A stretch of 64,000 nt of DNA from Imbricaverruca yamaguchii (lineage: Eukaryota; Arthropoda; Thecostraca; Neoverrucidae): NCBI GenBank assembly GCA_034440575.1, contig JAOTOL010001656.1, forward strand, positions 1,839,501-1,903,500, written 5' to 3'. The translations under genes and the position numbers were made by a program. The notes below the pieces were generated by a model. That model was not told the origin of the DNA. It made no database searches and worked only from the letters and a program-made list of their open reading frames with translations. Below are positions 21,942 through 32,357 of the stretch, one piece after another. Position 1 is the first letter of the stretch, and each line of letters begins with the position of its first letter.

Positions 21942-22733
21942 ATGCGTAGCGTCATCGGGCAGGCCGGCAACTTTGACGTTCTCTGCACCGCTCTGCGTCA
22001 GCGGCTGGCGCAGTCATGGACCAGTCGCCTGGAGACCCTGCTGCGCCACCAACAACTCGGCGACAGGACGCACTCCCAACTGCTCCGCGATATGCGCGGC
22101 CAGCTAACGACGGCTGGCGACGCCCCCCCGGACAGTGGTCTGCTGCGCACCCCTTCTTACAGAGGCTCCCGCGGTCGGCACGGGCCGCTCTCGCTCTCCC
22201 GCCAGAGGTCGCGCCTTACAGAGGCTCCCGCGGTCGGCACGGGCCGCTCTCGCTCTCCTGCCAGAGGCCGCGCCTTACAGAGGCTCCCGCGGTCTGCTGC
22301 GCACCCCTTCTTACAGAGGCTCCCGCGGTCGGCACGGGCCGCTCTCGCTCTCCCGCCAGAGGCCGCGCCACTGGAAGATATCGTCCAGGTGGCCGATCGC
22401 TTCATCGGAGGCTCACGGCCGACCGACTCCATCGCCGCCGTCTCGATCACTCCTGGGGAGCAACCGTCGCCGCCTCAACCCGCCGACAGCACACCCGACT
22501 TCCACGCCGCCATCGCCGGCATGCCCGCCATGGTCAGCCGGCTGGAGACTTCCAACCAGCGGCTGGAAGAGACCATGGCCCGGCCACAACGGCCGGCGAC
22601 ACCAGTCACTCGACTCCCTCGCTCTCGTGTGGTTTCCAAATCGCGACCGAGAGAGCGCAGCACCTCGCCGGAAGGGTACTGCTGGTACCACCAGACATTC
22701 GGTGCGGATGGCCGCAAATGCTCCGAACCGTGA
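21942..22733 (+). pseudogene. Ty3/gypsy gag remnant with internal duplication
   Basis: Matches the pattern of arthropod-type gypsy Gag: LGDRTHSQLLRDMRGQL near residue 40, a RLPRSARAALALPPEAAP block, then EDIVQVADRF. The knuckle-like CWYHQTFGADGRKC lies at the C-end. The segment encoding RLPRSARAALALPPE is duplicated about four times at 22145-22370 with frame changes, where normal Gag has one copy. The N-terminal capsid region is missing. Confidence 0.7.
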
Positions 22734-23295
22734 ACCTGGGTGTCGACAAACCAGCAGGCCTGAAGCTGCCAGCGCCTACCGTATCAGGCCCGCTGCATCT
22801 GGCGAACCTGTTGTCCGTCAAAGACAGCCGCCTCTCCCGACCGCTCCTCATCGACACCTGAACTCGGGTCAGCGTTATGCCACCTGCCGCTGTCCCACAC
22901 GACGGGTGTGTCACCACGGGCTGCTCCCTCGGTTGGAGGCGGCCAACGGTTCATGGGTCAAGACGCTGGGTCTCTTCCGTCATGCCGTACAACTGGGCGG
23001 TGGCACAGCGCTCAATTGGACATACATCATCGCGGACGTCGCGACACCGATCCTGGGCGCCAACTTCCTGGCATACCACCACCTGGCCGTCGACTTGCAC
23101 CAGCAGGCCCTACGTGGCGCGTCGAGCCAAATCTGTGCCCACGGGACACCAACATCCATCAGCTCGCTTGGGTTGCGTACCTTCGCCAACGGATCACCCC
23201 CTTCGCCGCATTGTTGCGCGAGTTTCCGCGGGTGACCGCAGCCGCCACTCAGCCGACGCCGGTGCGACAAACTGCCACACACCACATCGTGACGT
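22734..23295 (+). pseudogene. Ty3/gypsy protease remnant
   Basis: Shifted frames read SRPLLIDT, then a stop, then TRVSVMPP near 22840-22885. This is the aspartic-protease DTG block with the Gly codon changed to TGA. Downstream, YIIADVATPILGANFLAYHH (23024-23083) matches the family's DV-x-x-PILGxDFL block. The protease is therefore inactive. Confidence 0.65.
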
Positions 23296-24505
23296 ATGGC
23301 CCGCCACGGGTCGCGCGACCACGACGTCTGGCTCCGGACCGACTTACCATCGATGGTACAAGCGTACAACCGGATCACGGCGGAGCCAGCCGACGTCCCG
23401 AAGACGGCCATCACCACGCCGTTTGGGCTGTTCGAGATGACTCGCCTCCCGTTCGGCCTGCGGAACACAAGTCAGACGTTCCAAAGGTTCATGGACGCCG
23501 CGCTCCGGGACACGCCGGGCTGCTTCGCCTACCTGGACGACATCTTGATCGCCAGCACCACATGGGCCAATCATCTGGAGCACCTGCGACAGGTTCTCCA
23601 GCGGCTCGACCAGTACGGCGTGGTTGTGAACAAAGACAAGTGTGTCTTTGGAGTGAACCGCATGACGTTCCTCGGCCACGACGTCAATCCGGAAGGAATC
23701 ACACCACTTCCTGATAAGGTCGCTGCAGTGCAAGAGTTCCCGCCGCCAACCACCGAGCACCAGCTCCGGCGCTTCATCGGCATGGTAGCTTACTACCACC
23801 GCTTCGTGCCCGACGAGGCTGTCCTGCTCAGCCCGCTCAACAGCTTGCTGGTCAAGAAGGCATCCAAGCGCGCTCGCGACATCACTTGGTTTGACGAAGC
23901 CGAGCAGGCATTTCTACAGGCCAAAGCGAAGCTCAACCAGGTCACACACCTCGTGCATCTGATGCCGGCAGTACTCCTCAGTTTCCAAGTTTACGCCTGG
24001 GACACTGATGTTGGCGCCGTCTTCCAGCAGTTCATGGCAGGCCGCTGGGAACCTCTCTCGTTATTTTCCAAGAACATGAAGCCCGCCGAAACCCGGTACA
24101 GCACCTTCGGTCAAGAGCTCCTCGCCGTCCACCTGGCAGTCCGCCACTTTCGCCACAGCGTGGACGGCCGGCACTTCACGGTCTTCACAGATCACTGGCC
24201 CTTGGTGCCGGCAATCGGTTCAAGGTCCGACCGCTACTCACCACGTGAGATCCGGCACCTGGACTTCATCGCGCAGTTCACCATTGACGCCCGGCACGTG
24301 CCGAGCTAGTATAACACTGTGGCTGATGCTCTGTCCAGAACACTGCTAATGCTCCAGGCACCGCAGCCACCTCTGCATGACCTCGACACCTTGGTGGAGG
24401 CTCAACGGGAGGACGAAACCCTGCAGGCGTTCCTGGCCTCAGTCTCTTGCCCTGCGCGACGTGCCTCTGGCCAGCGGGCGCACGCTCCTCGTTGACGAGT
24501 CACCA
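23296..24505 (+). pseudogene. Ty3/gypsy reverse transcriptase and RNase H remnant
   Basis: A single long frame (to the stop at 24307-24309) encodes the RT palm and connection: PKTAITTPFGLFEMTRLPFG, FAYLDDILIAS (catalytic YLDD), FLGHDVNPEGI and LRRFIGMVAYYHRF. RNase H follows: DTDVGAVFQQ, QELLAVHLAVRHFRH and FTDHWPL. After a TAG at 24307, in-frame text continues YNTVADALSR (family: N-x-VADALSR). The RT fingers (upstream LVKKKDG block) and the integrase are absent. No LTRs were found, so the element is a truncated internal fragment. Confidence 0.85.
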
Positions 24506-24730
24506 GGGGCGGGGTTAAAATAATGGCTTTTCGTTAGGTGTGAGATGTCGAAACGAGCACAGTTGGACGTCGAAATTTTCCTCGGAATCAGTGTCATATA
24601 AAATGCCTTTGATGTCTTTCATATTAAATGGTGTAGGCAGTGGCGTCGCCACGAAATTCTTCCAGAGGGCAAGGTCGAAAGGGAGCCTCCTGCTCCCCGA
24701 AAAGGGGCCTCCATTATGTTAGGGCTTCCT
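24506..24730. mobile_element. Palindromic MITE family, partial arm
   Basis: Starts GGGGTTAAAATAATGGCTTT and continues with CGTTAGGTGTGAGATGTCGA and AACGAGCACAGTTGGA. It matches the left end of the palindromic element at 58575-59378 and, inverted, 51165-51240. It is joined directly to the truncated gypsy sequence. Confidence 0.6.
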
Positions 24731-25514
24731 ATTGTTTTAGGCCCTTACTATGGTTTGGGAATGGGAAACATGATTTCACGTTAATGCACTGTTTGTTCTC
24801 GGCATGGTGCATTATTTACTCAACACGCAATAGCAATAATAATTATTTTTCGCTGAAAGCTGGGCCATACCAGGGTATAAATAAGTAATATGTGGATAAA
24901 TACCTAAGTGTCAAAAACAACCAATGTTTCAATGCTTTCTCTAACAAAAGAATCTTCCCGCTGCCCTCTAGATTGCAGCGAGGCTGATACTAAGCATATC
25001 TTACAGATATCTCCCATTGATCAACCCACTTTTATGTCCTCCAAGAATAACTGAATATAGCTAGATTCATCACTAGTGTTATTTATTACCACCAGCTTGA
25101 TGCCCTAAGCAAAGCTTAAGCGATCATTTCTCAGTCCTAGGACGATAATATCGCAAAGGTGAAAATAAGAAGTGCGTTGCATTGGTTTTCTGATCGGAAT
25201 CTTAGGAATTTTCGATTTTGTGCAACATTTGGTGCCGGCTGCAAAGCACCTGTCAATCAAGCTAAAATAACAAATTCTTCGCGAAAAAATTCACCCGCCT
25301 GGGATTTCGACCGTCATTTTGTCAAAGAGGCCCTATCGAAATGAAATGATTGGTGATCAACTGAATTCACCTGTGGAGGAGCCTAATCTACCACTATCTT
25401 TCCTGTTTCGTCGGATTTCAACCCAAACTCTCGCACCCAATTCTACGGTTTTATTTTGGTATCCCTTGATAAATAAAGTCACACTGCTGAAATTGCACCT
25501 ATACCACGACAACT
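24731..25514. other. Intergenic, nothing recognised
   Basis: AT-rich sequence with no supported gene or repeat. Confidence 0.4.
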
Positions 25515-27500
25515 GGATCGGTATCCGAAATTGTCAAGCTGGAGCCCTCCAAAATTCGGAGGGATTCCCCAAAAAATCAATGTCAGGGTCAGTAAAATGG
25601 CTCTAGAGCACAGAACATATTACCAGATGCCTTCACAAATTGTGTACGCTGCCGAAAATCATACCGAATCTCGAAAAATCGAGATGGGACACAAATACAT
25701 GGCGCCAGGCTCCCGAAATGTCGGGCCGGAATTCGGACTTTTGAGAGAAAAAAAAAACAGAAACGATCCACAAAAATCGCATTGAGCCCAGAAAACTGGT
25801 GTTGGGTGCCCGGAACCACGCGCCTTGGAGCAATAAGTCAGGCTGGGACACAGAAAAAGCGCACCGAAGCCCCAAAACTGAACTAGAGCCCACAAATGTG
25901 CGTTAGAAGCCCGAAATAAACACAGCGGGATTCCAAGAGCACAACGGGGGCCGAAAATACAACTGACGCTCTAAAGCACACAATCTCCCAAAAAGCGACA
26001 AGGACTTAAAACATGCTTTGCAGGCCTAAATAAACATACATGGAGCTCTAAAAAAGTACACTGGAAGTTCTTAAGGCAGGCAGGGACCATGCTAACGCGC
26101 AAGGGTCTGAAAAAGTGGCTGGAACCACAAAAGGCAAAATGGTTCCAAATCGAATAAAAGGACCAGGGGCTAAATAAGCACCTCGGGATCTTTGAAAACG
26201 CCCTGACACGTAAACATATCCTCAGTGCATAAAAAGCAACAAAACCATAAAACGAGCAGGAGTTTAGAAAATGTATTCAACCCCCAACTTGAATTTAAAA
26301 TATACTGCCCATCACTTTGAAATGTACAATTTCCCAATTTCAGGCATTCCAGTTAATATCACCCGGTCGCCACGACGCCAACGTCCGTGCACGTGCACAC
26401 TCATTTTGGGCATTCGGCGCATTCGCAGCACTTCGTACGATGCTACGGCTTCTGCTAGGCCTTCTGCCTTTTGCTAATCACTGTTACATGATAAACTTGC
26501 GCAATATTTGGCGTGCTGCAATGCTTAGTATGGGCGCTCGCTGCGAAAAATCAAGTAATTAAATCCGATCATTAATTTCCCACCTCCCACATTTTCTGGT
26601 AGTTATGAAATGCAGGTTCCGCTTAGCTTTCACGCACCTGATATCTTTGCTGCTATCCTCCCAGAATGGCTGTCAAACCGAGTCCCTTCCTCAGTGTTCT
26701 TTGTTGGACCCGCTGCGTTTTTCTGCGCTGCGGCCTGATGCAGTTTCGAAACCCCTCCTGGTTTTAGTGTGTTGTTGATTTTTGGGGGCACCGATTATTT
26801 TTTTTTAACGCGTCGGCGTTTTCGAAGATTCCGATGTCTTCATTTAACGCCCGGTGCTTTTGTTCGTTTTGGAACCATGTTGCCATTTGCGGCCCCAGCC
26901 TTTTTCCCAGGCCCTGGTGCGTCCTTATGACCTCTGTGTGCCATAAGAGCTTCTTGTGCATTTTTTAGAGGTCCAGGTATGTTTATTTATGACTGCAACG
27001 CATGCGTTAAGGCCCTGTCGCTTTTTGGGAGATCATGTGCGTTTTGGAGGGCCAGTTTTATTATCGGCCCCCCGTTATGCTCTTAGGTGCTTGCTGTGTT
27101 TTTTTGGGCTTCTGACGCACATTTGTGGTGCTCCAGTACGATTTTGTGGCTTCGGTGCGGTGCTTCTTGGTCCCAGCTCGATTTATCGCGCCCAGGCGCG
27201 TGGTTCCGGAGACCCAACGCCAGCTTTCTGGGCTCAACGAAATTTTTGTGGATTTCTTTTGTGGTTGTACATTCCGAATCCCGGCCTGATTTTTCGAGTC
27301 CCTGGCGCCACGTTTTTTCATATCACCTCGATTTTCTACAGATACGGTATGCTTTTCAGTGCCATACGCAATTCGTGTAGGCATCTGGTTGCATGTTCGG
27401 CGCTCCAGAGCCATGTTGTTGAACAGGACATTTATTTTGTTAAATCAATTCTTGTTTTGGAAGGCTTCAGCTTTTTTTTTTTTCGGATACCAATTTGGTT
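25515..27500. mobile_element. Foldback-like element: long imperfect inverted repeat
   Basis: The left arm (about 25515-26262) is the reverse complement of the right arm (about 26757-27500), with a spacer of about 494 bp. Matching blocks in order include TTTCGGATACC, TCTAGAGCCAT/TCCAGAGCCAT, CTGGCGCCA, GGCGCGTGGTTCCG, TTTTTGTGGAT, GCACATTTGTGG, TGTCGCTTTTTGGGAGAT and ATGTTTATTTA. Within each arm a loose phrase of T-runs followed by GGG/GGC recurs every 25-35 bp, giving degenerate subrepeats. Long inverted repeats built of subrepeats are a hallmark of foldback elements. The spacer shows no coding motif and target duplications were not found. Confidence 0.65.
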
Positions 27501-28424
27501 TTGTGGTCACACTGTGGTCACACGTGTGGGCCTAAACGCCAACTTTGTGGAGCTTCGACGGGACGACCGATGGGAATTGTGGGTCACGAGCGCGATATTT
27601 TGGGGGACAGATTTGAGTTTGTGGGAAGCGTTGTACTTAGCTTTTGTCTCAACGCGATTTTGGCGGTTCCTATTGCAAGTTTTCGGGCCTCGGAACGAGT
27701 TTTCGGAGGCCCGAAGTAATTATTTGGAGACCCCTGCGGGAATTCTGGTGGACCGACCCGAATTTTGGTGACCCCAGCGCAAGTTTTGGAGCCACGCCAC
27801 GATTCTTAGGGGCTTATGCCTCTCAGGATAGAGGGGGCATTTGCCTATTTGATATGCCATTGCTGCCACTGAAGGAGTATATCTTTGTCCCAGAGCAGGG
27901 CTAAAAAAAATGGTTTCGTGGTTGTCGTCCAAATCTGGAATAGGCTTGATGGTTGTCACCTTTTGTGCAAACGATAACATTATGCTACATGGCCCGGAAC
28001 AGGGGTTCCCAACTTGGGGTAATGCGCTGGCTTGTGGAGGGGTGGGGGTGGGGTTATAGCGGGGTTTCGTCAAACCTCGAGTATGGAGAGTACTGTGTAC
28101 ATTTGCCAAAAACCTGTGCACATATATCGGCAGGAAATACTACATGTTCTCAACCTTGAAAATGAACTTTGGTTATGAGGCATTCTGAATTTGATACGGG
28201 GTAATCACGAGGTTGGCCTAACCCAAAGGGGGTAATGATAGCTTGAAAAGGTTGTGATTTCCAGGACCTATAACAAATTGCGTCGATTACCTTTATACAG
28301 AATATCTTGCCGCCAATTTCCTTTTCGGCAATTCGGCGTCGTCAATGCACCCATGGTTTGCAACACTGTCAATGCACCCATGGTTTGTGAGCCTTAATAA
28401 TGCAAGGGCTTATAAGTGTCGTGA
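27501..28424. other. Degenerate GT-rich continuation, then unique sequence
   Basis: To about 27800 the same T-run/GGG phrase style as the right foldback arm continues without an inverted partner. After that no gene or repeat is recognised. Confidence 0.4.
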
Positions 28425-28548
28425 ATTTAAGCCGGCTTAAATAATAAAAGCCAGTTTAAACTGGCTTAAATTAATAAAAGCCACTGGCTGGCATAAATTC
28501 AATTGAAGCCAGCTTTTTTCCATCCCTAAATATAGGTAGGTAGGTACC
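28425..28548. mobile_element. Partial end of the TAGGGATGGC long-TIR family
   Basis: TTAAGCCGGCTTAAA through TTTTTTCCATCCCTA matches the right terminus of the element at 28556-30443. It abuts that element across a GTAGGTAGGTACCTACCTAC palindrome at 28536-28555. Confidence 0.55.
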
Positions 28549-28555
28549 TACCTAC

Positions 28556-30443
28556 ATATAGGGATGGCAAATTTAAGCCACCTGGTGGTTTAAACCAGTT
28601 TAAACCAGCCGGCATAAATTAATTTAAGCCACCCTGGCTAAAATTATGTTTCGGATATGGCTGGAGTGCAGTGACAAACAAAAGTTAGGGAAGCATCAAT
28701 TATTCCAAAATGTGCTACACTCCATTTTATTTATAAACAAACACTCCCTAGAATTTCCCAAAACTCTGGCTGGGTTCTAGGTATGCACTCCACAAGTCAG
28801 ATTTTTACCCATTGGGTACCTAGCCATTGTATAGCTAGGTACCTATTTTATGTTAGCTTAAAAGTAACTATATGAGCCAGACCAATTTGTGATGTTTTTG
28901 ACATAGCTTTCCCATTGTCTTACTGATAATAGTATATGTAGGTAGGTATCTACCTACCCATATTCATAGATAACAGTAAGCAATCCGTTTGCTTATTGTT
29001 TGCTACAGTCAGCAATCTGTCCACCTATTGCACATTTTGCACACATTGTCAACTATTGCACACCTTTCATGACATTGGATGGTAGCACATTATTTCCTGT
29101 TGGCACTAACACTTGTGGAAGTGGAGCATTAGATCCATTAGATGAGCATTAGATGAGCTTCAAAGCATTAGATGATAGGTGAATCAACCTAGTGTCCATA
29201 CTTTGGGCTAGATATTATCTGCAGAATCTTGCTGCAGAAAGACTTAGACGAGCTTGTGAAGTGGTCCGAAAAATGGCAAATGAAATTTAATTTTGACAAG
29301 TGCAAAATCATGCATGTAGGTAGGTAGCATATCAAGGCTCCATACTTGATGGGTGGGCAAGTACTATCTGTGACTCAGCAGAAGGACTTAGGTGTTATTT
29401 TGAACACAAAATTGGGGGCATCAGGAAGGCACTAAGAATGCTTGGGGCAATAAATAGGAATGTATCATACAAAAGTGAGGAAGTCATCAGGAAGCTTTAT
29501 TGTGCATATGTCAGGCCACATCTGGAATATTGTGTCCAAGCTTGGTCCCCTAGTTATGAAAAAGATTGTTGGCTTTTAGAGAGAGTACAAAAGAGGGCAA
29601 CAAAAATGGTGAATGGTATGGGCAACCTGGCATATGAGGAAAGATTGAAGAAATTGAATATGTTTTCACTTAGATATAGAAGGCTGAGAGATCTCATCGA
29701 GGTCTTTCAATTTGTACATGGTCAGGAACAGGGTTATCTCAGGGAACTGTTTGAATTTAACAGAAATGATGGAATTAGAGGTCATCAATTCAAAATTAAA
29801 GTTAATCACAGCAGGACAAGGTTAAGACAGTCCTTCTTCACCAACAGGGTAGTAGAACACTGGAACCAGCTGCCAAAAACCATTGTCAGTAGCAACACAC
29901 TGAACATCTTGAAGAACAGCATAGACAATCATTACAAGAATAGTGGGCTTGTTTTTCTGTATTCCAGGGAGAGTTGATCAACACATTTGGTGGACAACTG
30001 GTTCAGTGTACAGAGTGCAACCAAGAAGGGCCCTTGTGGTTCATAGTTGCACTGATCTTTTATGTCTTTATGTCTTATCTCCCTCAATGCCAGTAGTTGG
30101 ATGTCAAAATCCTGGCATTTACAAATACCATTTCTAACTACCAGCATCCAGGGGGCTACATGTTAGACCGACTGTACCTAATGGGTAAACATCTGGCTTG
30201 TGGAGTGCATACCCAGAACCCAGACAGAGTTTTGGGGAATTCTAGGGAGTGTTTTTTTTGCAAATAAAATGGAGTGTAGCACATTTTGGAAATATAATTG
30301 ATGCTTCCCTAACTAATGTCCATCACTGCCCTCCAGCCATACCAGAAATATAATTTAAGCCAGAGTGGCTTAAATTAATTTATGCCAGCCAGTTTAAACC
30401 ATGGTTTAAACCACCAGGTGGCTAAAATTCGCCATCCCTATAT
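28556..30443. mobile_element. Long-TIR DNA element containing a CR1 insertion
   Basis: The left end (TAGGGATGGCAAATTTAAGC, about 28558) and right end (GCCATCCCTA, about 30440) are inverted. Homology extends about 300 bp inward on each side: CCACCTGGTGGTTTAAACCA, ATAAATTAATTTAAGCCA, GTGCTACACTCCATTTTATT and TATGCACTCCACAAG are matched in reverse near 30410, 30370, 30265 and 30205. The ends lie in TATA, compatible with a TA target. A 5'-truncated CR1 lies inside. No transposase frame was seen. Confidence 0.7.
29227..30077 (+). pseudogene. 5'-truncated CR1 LINE (LINE B family)
   Basis: Only the end of ORF2 and the 3' UTR remain: WSEKWQMKFNFDKC, then a small deletion after GGASGR, then the thumb region (VIRKLYCAYVRPHLEYCVQA, LERVQKRATKMVNG) to the natural stop near 29977. 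It ends with TTTATGTC octamers at about 30056-30077. The protein text is very close to LINE B. Confidence 0.85.
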
Positions 30444-32357
30444 TGTATGCATTGCCACCAACTGCAGTGCAATGGCTGCTGAGTAGGTACCTACACACCA
30501 AAATATATCTTCTAATTACATTTAGGTGGCTATATTTTACTCAAATGTAATTCATATACCAAGATTTTCACCTGAGCTTGATGGTTGATGATCCAGTGCT
30601 GGCTTGCAAGTCCAGTCAAATCGCCTGCCAGGGCCAAAATGGCTATCTTGCAGTACTCTTAACACTGGTAGACCTGGGTGCTTTACTTTTGAATGTTTGT
30701 AAATGCTCTGTGCAGTACCTTTCCAATCGCAATGTCCACATCTACAGGATGACCTTACTATCTTTGTCACCCTTACGCCCTGGCCCTGAATAGTTTGTTT
30801 CTGGAGTCTGTTTAAGACCGAACCACTTCATTTGGCCTCATATAAGTCAGAAAATGAAGAAAAAAATCGTTTGATTAACACTCCAGATAATTCGAACTTG
30901 GTAGTTTTATCTTGCCCCACTCATTCACCACTCAATTATAAAGAACAGTGATCAATTCCCTATTTCACTCTTCCACGCACATCGTCGCGTTTAAAAGGGA
31001 AATGGACGGATTTGAAAGCGAGGGAATGCGCGTAAAATAATGATATTCTTCTAGATTCTTTCCAACGATGTTAATGAAATTAAAAATATTATCGTACATC
31101 CCATATGAAAAAAGGATTAAAATTGAAATTGTTTTAAAAAATCAGCTAATGTTATAAATTATTAATTGCTTAACTTAGGTGTAGTGTTGTTTTAGTACCC
31201 GTGGTCTAGTCGCTTGCCTCCAAAGCCGCTGAATATACCATAGTTGGGTACTTTCGTAACGCTGCCATCGAGTGGTACCGGGACGAAGACAACCACCGGC
31301 GACCAGAAGGCATGCCATTGGCTCTGTGCTAAACGGGAGACAATTTTATCGTCGGCGGTCGTCTGAACGATGGAATGGTTGTCTCGACGATACTTTGTTG
31401 CCGTTGAGTCATTTTTTTTTGCCGCTGAGTGTACTAGATACTAGATACTAGAAACCCAAAAGCGTACGATAGGAATGAAGAAATGGTAGCGTGGCGGTGG
31501 GTGGTAGAGGTCTGCACGGTATAACATTTCTAGAGGTCTGCACGGAGTGACATTTCCAGTCCCGGTCCAACCCGATTCGTTTCACTCCTGCGTACCTTGA
31601 CACTGATATCGTGACGTAGTCAATTTTATGTATAGTAGGTACCATTTATATGATTTCACATATAATATTTATAATGATATGGAAATGTGGTCGCCAAAAG
31701 TCCCCGTTCGTGGTTGTCGTCCACGACGACAGAACGATACGATTTTTTAGCCCTGCGGCAGTCGGTGCTGTGGATGACTTGTGAATGGATTCTGGTAATT
31801 AAAAAAACAGATCAGGGGAGCCGGGATATAACTGATTGTGAAGATTAAACTTCACTGAAGGACTGATCGCTCCACTTTCCTTTGTGCTCCACCTTTCACA
31901 GTGCTATGAATCATCATTGGAATAAATTGCGTACGCACTAACGACACAAAATAGCTTCGCATGCCATACATCCCTGTTTTATTAGTTAATCCAAGTCTCC
32001 TGTTCCTTTTCGTTACTCAAGTTTCAAGGGAAACTGGGATTATCAGCAGTAGGGACAACCTATTAACGAGGGCGTTAATATTAACCTATTAACGAGGGCG
32101 ACACGAGCCGGCGGCGATCGTCGCATGGCGCGGGGGAGTGGCTGGGATGGGGCGGGAGACGGCCGGCGCACGGTGAGGATAGAGAACACAAAGAGCGAGA
32201 CAGGGCAGGGGATGGGAGGGCCGCTGAGACAAGGCAGTCGCCGGCGGAGACCCGGCTGGACTGCCCGAAAAAGTGTGGTTTGGTGTCTGCAGTTGTGCCC
32301 ACTGCCTGTGAAGTGTGATATTACCTGCGTCGGTGTGATCGGGGTAAGAGTTCGAAC
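30444..32357. other. Intergenic, nothing recognised
   Basis: Contains two tandem copies of TATTAACGAGGGCG near 32061 and 32088, just before the transposase remnant, and GC-rich sequence at 32100-32300. No gene or element end was identified with confidence. Confidence 0.4.

Noticed and set aside
22016..23714. Overlapping alternative frames of 187-366 aa in the gypsy remnant
   Set aside because: GC-rich sequence leaves several frames open. Only frames showing Gag, protease and RT blocks were kept.
26956..27771. 271-aa plus-strand frame
   Set aside because: It lies within the right foldback arm and its degenerate continuation. It is rich in Phe/Trp/Gly from T-run/GGG phrases and has no domain.
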